Below, piece by piece: positions 5,491 through 9,696 of a stretch of DNA of 9,696 nucleotides. The notes beneath the pieces were generated by a model, which ran no database searches, was not told the DNA's origin, and saw nothing but the letters and a program-made list of their open reading frames with translations. Origin of the DNA: Thermodesulfobacteriota bacterium. GTDB lineage: Bacteria > Desulfobacterota > Dissulfuribacteria > Dissulfuribacterales > UBA3076. Location: positions 1 to 9,696 of the forward strand of contig QNAY01000019.1 in the NCBI GenBank assembly GCA_003645605.1. Direction: 5' to 3'. Made by a program: the position numbers and the translations under genes. The first letter of the stretch is position 1, and the number at the start of each line of letters is the position of its first letter.

Positions 5491-5506
5491 GAGAATTATC
5501 ATTCTC
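5491..5506. promoter_or_regulatory. Candidate Fur-like operator upstream of the DAHP synthase gene
   Basis: GAGAAT-TATC-ATTCTC is a six-base dyad with a four-base centre. On the - strand GAGAATGATAAT matches the Fur hexamer pair GATAATGATAAT at 11 of 12 bases. It lies 77 bases before the start codon. Weak promoter-like words surround it (TTGAGA 5484-5489, TACTAT 5511-5516), with a spacing that is too long for a good sigma70 site. Iron control is only a suggestion. Confidence 0.35.
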
Positions 5507-5582
5507 ATATTACTATACACCACGACATAATGAATTGTCTCTCTGCGTTCTCTGCGGTAAACAGTAACAAGAGGTAAAACCA

Positions 5583-6686
5583 ATGATCATAATCCTAAAA
5601 CCTGGTATCGGCCCTGATAGCACTGAAGCGTCTCAAATAATGAACTATGTTCGAAAGTTTCCCGAAATAAAACCCAGGATTTCAGATGTGCATGGCACCA
5701 TCCGGGTAGTAACGGAAATTTACCTGATCGGCCCTACTCATGACATACCCTCTGAGCCCCTGGAGCGTATGCCTGGAGTGGAAAAAGTGATAAGGGTCTC
5801 AAGTAAATATCGCTTGATAGGCCGACATGGCGGACAGATGGATCAGATCGGCTTTGAGTATAATGGGATTGCATTTAACCAGGACTGCCTTCATATCTTC
5901 ATCGGACTCTGTGCTGTTGATACCCGTGAACACGTAGAAATAGTCTTCAGAAACCTGCAGAGGCTAAATATTACTACGGCCCGCATGGGTGCCTACAAAC
6001 CCCGAACCAGCCCTTATGACTTCCAGGGTCATGGGAGATCATGTCTGCCCTGGGTCTTTGAACTTGCAGGGAAATACGGAATAAAGGTGGTGGCAATAGA
6101 GGCGCTCAGGGCCATACATATTGAAGAAATCATGGACGCCCTGAAACAGGCTGGATATCCCACAGGAGTGATGCTGCAGACAGGTACAAGAAATGCTCAG
6201 AATTTTGAGCTTCTCAAGGCTGTTGGATCTCAGCATGAGTTTCCTGTATTGTACAAACGGGGCATGGGACTCAGCCTGGAAGAATCATTAAACGCCTGCG
6301 AGTATATCGCAAGTGAGGGGAACCGCAACATCATAATATGTTTGCGGGGAATTAAAACCGGAATGGGAGCACCCCATCGTAACCTTGTGGACTTTATCCA
6401 TGTTCCGGTTGTGAAAAGACTGACCAGGCTCCCTGTATGTATTGACCCGACCCATTCCGTCGGCTGCAAGGACCGTGCACCTGATGGCCTGCTCGACATC
6501 TTTCACGCAACGGCCCAGGGCGTAATTGCCGGGGCAAACATGATTATGGTGGAATGTCATCCCAGGCCGGAAGTTGCCCTGTGCGACGGACCACAGGCCC
6601 TTACAATTCAGGAAATAGATCATTTCATTGCAGATGTTGAAATTGTACGGCGTGCTTACGAGGAAAGAAGGGCATTGGTGGAATGA
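5583..6686 (+). CDS. DAHP synthase-like enzyme, type I beta, divergent
   Basis: This 367-residue protein has the layout of type I-beta 3-deoxy-7-phosphoheptulonate synthases, which join phosphoenolpyruvate and erythrose 4-phosphate at the entry of aromatic synthesis. Residues about 1-75 form a ferredoxin-like regulatory domain and about 100-345 the TIM barrel. All four metal ligands can be placed: C110 (GLC), H291 (DPTH), E324 (VECHP) and D335 (CDGPQ). KPRTSPYDFQG (139-149), TRNAQNF (202-208) and YKRG (224-227) are also present. Several signature positions differ from the family norm: GPCSVE is GLCAVD, LQIGARNMQNF is LQTGTRNAQNF, CERGIRTF is CLRGIKTG, and about seven residues are added between the His and Glu ligands. 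AAGAGG (5569-5574) eight bases upstream supports the start. The last 31 bases overlap the end of the opposing kinase gene. Canonical activity is likely but not certain. Confidence 0.85.
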   Translation: MIIILKPGIGPDSTEASQIMNYVRKFPEIKPRISDVHGTIRVVTEIYLIGPTHDIPSEPLERMPGVEKVIRVSSKYRLIGRHGGQMDQIGFEYNGIAFNQDCLHIFIGLCAVDTREHVEIVFRNLQRLNITTARMGAYKPRTSPYDFQGHGRSCLPWVFELAGKYGIKVVAIEALRAIHIEEIMDALKQAGYPTGVMLQTGTRNAQNFELLKAVGSQHEFPVLYKRGMGLSLEESLNACEYIASEGNRNIIICLRGIKTGMGAPHRNLVDFIHVPVVKRLTRLPVCIDPTHSVGCKDRAPDGLLDIFHATAQGVIAGANMIMVECHPRPEVALCDGPQALTIQEIDHFIADVEIVRRAYEERRALVE

Positions 6687-9538
6687 GTTTCCCCAAAAAC
6701 CCACTTCTCAATACTTCCCAAAACAATCTCCCTTTTAATCGGCTTTGTCATATAATCATCCATACCTGCTTCAAGACACATTTCCCTGTCACCCTTCATT
6801 GCGTAAGCGGTCATGGCAACGATCGGAACATGTTCCGATCGAGCTGAATGCTGAAAGCTCAAAGCTGAAAGTTCGTCGGAAGAAGCTCCATCTTTTGCTT
6901 TGAGCTGCTCTTCATATTTTCTGATTGCTCTTGTTGCTTCAAGTCCATTCATTATCGGCATCTGGATATCCATGAAGATCAGGTCAAAATCATCAGGAAA
7001 TTGCGTATATTTTTCAAAACCTTCCCTGCCGTTATTGGCCACCTCCACCAAATACCCGGCCTTGGTCAGTATCATCTCTGCCAATTTCTGGTTTACAGGG
7101 TTGTCTTCCACCAACAGGATACGCACAGAATGCTTCATCTCCTCACGAACCGAATATTGGGTAAGAATTTTCTGTCTTTTAACATCATCTTTCTTGTCTT
7201 TGTTTTCTCTCTTTCCTGCTATTCTCTCCAACATCTGATACAGCTTCTCTTTGCGAACCGGCTTGTTTAGAAACCCATCAAATCCTGCGTCTTCACTTTT
7301 TCTGGCTTCCCGCTCCATCAATGAAGATAAGGCAAGCAGGGGAAGACTTTGGATTGATGATTGATGATTGATGATTGATGATTTAAAATTGCGAATCTGT
7401 TTTGCTACTTCGTATCCGTTCATGCCTGGCATCTTGATATCAATTACACACAGATCAAACGGATTTTCAGCCTCCAGAGCCTTTTGCAAAGCTGGTACGA
7501 CATCTTCACTATTTCTAAGGGCCACTACACGCATGCCGACTGACCCCAAAACGTGTGTTAATATATCCAGGTTAGCCTGGTTATCATCGACAGTAAGGAT
7601 CTTCTTACCGGAAAGGGACGCAGGGATGAATCTTATGAATTCTTTATCTTCACCTTGCCTGAACCATGCGGTAAAATGAAAAATACTTCCGGGGGATTGT
7701 TGATTGTTGATTGTTGATTGTTGATTGGCAGGCGGAGGTTGATGATTGTCTTCGGCCTTGAATTTGTCTTTGGGTTTGTCTTTCAATCGACAATCCGAGG
7801 GACTTTCCGCCCACATTTCTCCACCCATCAGTTCTGACATCTGTTTACATATCGATAGACCCAGACCTGTGCCTCCATACATTCTCGCAATGGAACCATC
7901 AGCCTGATGAAAAGGCATGAAAATAGTGGACAATTTATCTTTCGGGATTCCAATGCCTGTATCCCTCACTGTTGCATGGAGTTTTATCTGTTCATCTTTT
8001 TCCTCTTCAACATCAAGGGAGAGTTCAATCTCACCGGACTCTGTAAATTTTTGGGCATTGCTCATTAGATTAGTTAGGACCTGGCGAAACCTTCCAGGAT
8101 CTCCTTTTACCAATAAAGGAAGATTATCCCCAATACGGCACAGGATCTCTACCGGTTTTATTCCAACCCTGGGGCGGGTCAGTTCACAGACTTCATAAGC
8201 AAGAAGTTCCGGATCAAAATCAATCTCCTCGAAGCTCAACTCTCCTGCCTCGATTTTGGAAAAATCAAGAATATCATTGATCAAAGAGATTAATGCCTCA
8301 CCACTCTTCTTAATAGTCTGTGCATATTCGACCTGGTTTTCATCTAAATCGGTATCAAGCAGAATGTCGGTAAAACCATAGACTGCATTCATTGGAGTAC
8401 GAATCTCATGACTCATGTTGGCCAGAAATTCGCTCTTGGCCTTGTTTGCCGTCTTAGCTTGCTTTGCCATCTCGTTGGCCCTGGCAATCGCCTGCTCGAG
8501 CTTTTTATTTACTCCCGCCAGTTCCAGGTTCACGGTTTCGGAATCTTTTTGGGCCTTCATCAGGTCATCTTCGACCCGCTTGCGCTCGATGATCTCATTT
8601 TGAAGTCTATCGTTGGCGGTAGTCAGTTCTATAGTGCGATCCTGAAGACTTTGTACATGCTCTCCGAGTTTTGAATGCAGCTTGGCATTTTCCAGGGCAA
8701 ATCCGATCCCGCCAATCATTATGGACACAATTTGTTCATCGTCTACATCAAATATTTCCTCTGTCTCTTTATTGGATAGATTCAGGACCGCCATCAGATT
8801 TTCTCTTACGAAAATCGGCATACTCAAAAATGATTGTGATCCGTATTTAAGATCGTTCGGCTTACAAGTCCTTGGATCTGTCTCAATATCCTGAATAAGG
8901 AGGGGCTTCCTGTCAGATACGACGTGTCGTGCCAAGGATTCATTGATGTTTATGTAAAAACCCTTTTTCAGTCCCGCTTCCAGTCCCTTTGATGCTACTA
9001 CGCAAAACCGCTGTTTTTCGGATTCAACCATAAACACAGATCCCCTCCGCGCCTTGGTCACTGCCATTGTCTTTTCCAACAGTGTATTCAGCAACTCATC
9101 AATATTTAAACTCTTGCTTGCAATTTCAGTAAGTTCCTTAATAGCAAATAATTCAAAAACCCTAAGCCTTAAGTTGTCGGTTGTTTTTTGAAAATTTTCC
9201 ATGATGCTGTTAAACGAAATTGCTATATCATGCAGTTCTGTTGCATCTTTTTGTAAATCCATCAAGCAATTTTCACCTGTCTCAGCCTTTTTGATTGAAG
9301 TCGCCATAATGATAAATCTGTCAAAAATCTGACGGATGAGAATCAAACCGGAAAGAATGAGAACAAGACTGAAAACCACAATAATTATCTGAGATAATTC
9401 GAATGATGTATTGCCGTTATAGAAAATATAGAAAATAACAAAAAAAGGCAGGACAAAAAACAAAAATTCAGCAATTAAAAGATTGTATCGCAATCCTTTT
9501 TTCCTGATGCTTAATTTTTCAGTACCAGATAATGTCAT
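6656..9538 (-). CDS. Membrane hybrid histidine kinase, GAF-HisKA-HATPase-REC-REC
   Basis: This 960-residue sensor kinase starts at ATG 9538 behind AGGAG (9544-9548, five-base spacing). Two membrane helices (about 20-40 and 50-68) have only a nine-residue loop between them, so sensing is probably cytosolic. A HAMP-like segment (70-117), a GAF domain (about 135-285) and a coiled coil (287-370) follow. HisKA carries SHEIRTP with H377. The ATP-binding domain has N490/N494, DTGIGIP (526-532) and GGTGLGL (555-561). Receiver 1 (645-775) has D651, D652, D700 and K759. Receiver 2 (805-947) has E811, D812, D857, T910 and K932. There is no Hpt domain, so phosphate must pass to a separate partner. Three low-complexity insertions encoded by heptamer repeats interrupt loops: about 580-617 in the ATP domain, 718-731 in receiver 1 and 880-902 in receiver 2. 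The last 10 codons are antisense to the DAHP synthase end. The ligand is unknown. Confidence 0.93.
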   Translation of the reverse strand: MTLSGTEKLSIRKKGLRYNLLIAEFLFFVLPFFVIFYIFYNGNTSFELSQIIIVVFSLVLILSGLILIRQIFDRFIIMATSIKKAETGENCLMDLQKDATELHDIAISFNSIMENFQKTTDNLRLRVFELFAIKELTEIASKSLNIDELLNTLLEKTMAVTKARRGSVFMVESEKQRFCVVASKGLEAGLKKGFYININESLARHVVSDRKPLLIQDIETDPRTCKPNDLKYGSQSFLSMPIFVRENLMAVLNLSNKETEEIFDVDDEQIVSIMIGGIGFALENAKLHSKLGEHVQSLQDRTIELTTANDRLQNEIIERKRVEDDLMKAQKDSETVNLELAGVNKKLEQAIARANEMAKQAKTANKAKSEFLANMSHEIRTPMNAVYGFTDILLDTDLDENQVEYAQTIKKSGEALISLINDILDFSKIEAGELSFEEIDFDPELLAYEVCELTRPRVGIKPVEILCRIGDNLPLLVKGDPGRFRQVLTNLMSNAQKFTESGEIELSLDVEEEKDEQIKLHATVRDTGIGIPKDKLSTIFMPFHQADGSIARMYGGTGLGLSICKQMSELMGGEMWAESPSDCRLKDKPKDKFKAEDNHQPPPANQQSTINNQQSPGSIFHFTAWFRQGEDKEFIRFIPASLSGKKILTVDDNQANLDILTHVLGSVGMRVVALRNSEDVVPALQKALEAENPFDLCVIDIKMPGMNGYEVAKQIRNFKSSIINHQSSIQSLPLLALSSLMEREARKSEDAGFDGFLNKPVRKEKLYQMLERIAGKRENKDKKDDVKRQKILTQYSVREEMKHSVRILLVEDNPVNQKLAEMILTKAGYLVEVANNGREGFEKYTQFPDDFDLIFMDIQMPIMNGLEATRAIRKYEEQLKAKDGASSDELSALSFQHSARSEHVPIVAMTAYAMKGDREMCLEAGMDDYMTKPIKREIVLGSIEKWVFGETHSTNALLSS
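6821..6840. repeat. Perfect 20-bp palindrome, copy 2
   Basis: Identical to 3591-3610. Within the kinase gene it encodes RSEHVPI at the edge of receiver 2 strand 4, so part of it is functional coding sequence. Confidence 0.9.
6843..6870. repeat. GCTGAAA heptamer array inside receiver 2
   Basis: Units GCTGAAT, GCTGAAA, GCTCAAA, GCTGAAA. On the coding strand they give ELSALSFQHSA in the loop between helix 3 and strand 4 of the receiver, about twenty residues longer than usual there. Confidence 0.75.
7352..7383. repeat. GATTGAT heptamer array inside receiver 1
   Basis: Four perfect GATTGAT units (7352-7379) plus GATT. The coding strand reads SSIINHQSSI, since three units make seven codons. It sits in the helix 3-strand 4 loop of receiver 1, the same structural place as the arrays in receiver 2 and in both receivers of the remnant. 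Confidence 0.9.
7695..7727. repeat. GATTGTT heptamer array inside the kinase ATP-binding domain
   Basis: Four perfect GATTGTT units (7695-7722) plus GATTG. The coding strand reads NQQSTINNQQS in the turn between the last two strands of the ATP-binding domain, where related kinases have only a short ES-PGKGS turn. The same unit occurs in the spacer after rnpB (2469-2487). Confidence 0.9.
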
Positions 9539-9570
9539 TTTGTCTCCTGTCGAGAATTAACCCGGATATC

Positions 9571-9584
9571 GCACTACTTAGTGC
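9571..9584. promoter_or_regulatory. Short dyad upstream of the kinase gene
   Basis: GCACTA-CT-TAGTGC is a six-base inverted repeat with a two-base centre, 33 bases upstream of the kinase start. The centre is too short for a hairpin, so a protein-binding site is the only regulatory reading. No convincing -35/-10 pair is visible on the - strand between 9550 and 9696. Confidence 0.25.
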
Positions 9585-9606
9585 CTGAACGAAAACCCCT
9601 CTTTTT

Positions 9607-9684
9607 GTCATTTCGACCGTAGGGAGAAATCTTTAATGCCTGTATTTTCAGTACGATAAGATTTCTCGCTTTGCTCGAAATGAC
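9607..9684. repeat. REP-like pair in opposite orientation
   Basis: GTCATTTCGA...GAGAAATCTT (9607-9633) and AAGATTTCTC...TCGAAATGAC (9658-9684) are inverted copies around a 24-base centre. Each can fold alone and the two can pair with each other. The family is the same as the single copy at 74-100. Confidence 0.7.
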
Positions 9685-9696
9685 AGTTTTGGTTAG

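Noticed and set aside
5537..5562. CTCTGCGTT/CTCTGCGGT direct repeat before the DAHP synthase gene
   Set aside because: Only two nine-base copies, too short to separate from chance.
3591..6840. Identical palindromes as recombination sites of an invertible segment or a mobile element
   Set aside because: They lie in homologous positions of two gene copies in the same orientation context, with no recombinase or transposase in the window; homology explains them better.
7352..7727. Heptamer arrays as a CRISPR-like array
   Set aside because: Units are seven bases with no spacers, lie inside an open reading frame, and no cas gene is present.
8408..8674. Open + strand frames opposite the kinase gene (also 6900-7270, 7368-7679, 7917-8198, 8682-8894)
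   Set aside because: They are antisense shadows of a gene whose domains and catalytic residues are all recognisable.
1..9696. A previously undescribed defence or mobile system
   Set aside because: No reverse transcriptase, nuclease-effector pair, toxin-antitoxin pair, integrase or phage gene is readable; the only helicase-nuclease pair present is a dead remnant.

Overview
The window looks like a chromosomal segment of a Gram-negative, probably sulfate-reducing-type member of the Desulfobacterota (former Deltaproteobacteria). The grounds are indirect: the order Nif3-family gene / C4 zinc-ribbon gene / rnpB / panB, a multi-receiver hybrid histidine kinase, and scattered short repeats of the types 'agatttctc...tcgaaatgac', 'tggattcc...ggaatgac' and seven-base tandem words. 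This is inference; no rRNA is present.

Layout. Positions 1-232 are repeat-rich spacer ending in a strong sigma70-type promoter. A CAU-anticodon tRNA follows (233-306) with a plausible terminator (396-425). A two-gene unit on the + strand encodes a Nif3/DUF34 metal protein (470-1351) and a coiled-coil plus C4 zinc-ribbon protein (1366-2076). Next come RNase P RNA (2090-2461), a hairpin embedded in heptamer repeats, and panB (2540-3400), which feeds pantothenate/CoA synthesis. Positions 3401-5440 are a gene graveyard on both strands. It holds a broken copy of the C-terminal receiver domains of a hybrid kinase, an unidentified + strand fragment, remnants of an MrfB-like nuclease and an MrfA-like helicase (DUF1998 type) lying next to each other, and the first codons of a four-helix-bundle (23S rRNA IVP-type) protein. 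Positions 5583-6686 encode a divergent type I DAHP synthase-like enzyme. It overlaps tail-to-tail with an intact 960-residue hybrid histidine kinase on the - strand (6656-9538). The right edge is a REP-like pair.

The most unusual feature is a set of tandem repeats with a seven-base period. At least ten arrays of different sequence occur in under 10 kb. They lie in spacers, at gene ends, and inside the intact kinase at three surface-loop positions. Seven is not a multiple of three, so each change of one unit shifts the reading frame. In the decayed kinase copy, a two-unit (14-base) expansion at one such array did so. A short block around one array, including a perfect 20-bp palindrome, is nearly identical between the intact and broken copies although their flanks have diverged. 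No CRISPR array, phage module, toxin-antitoxin pair or recognisable defence system was found.
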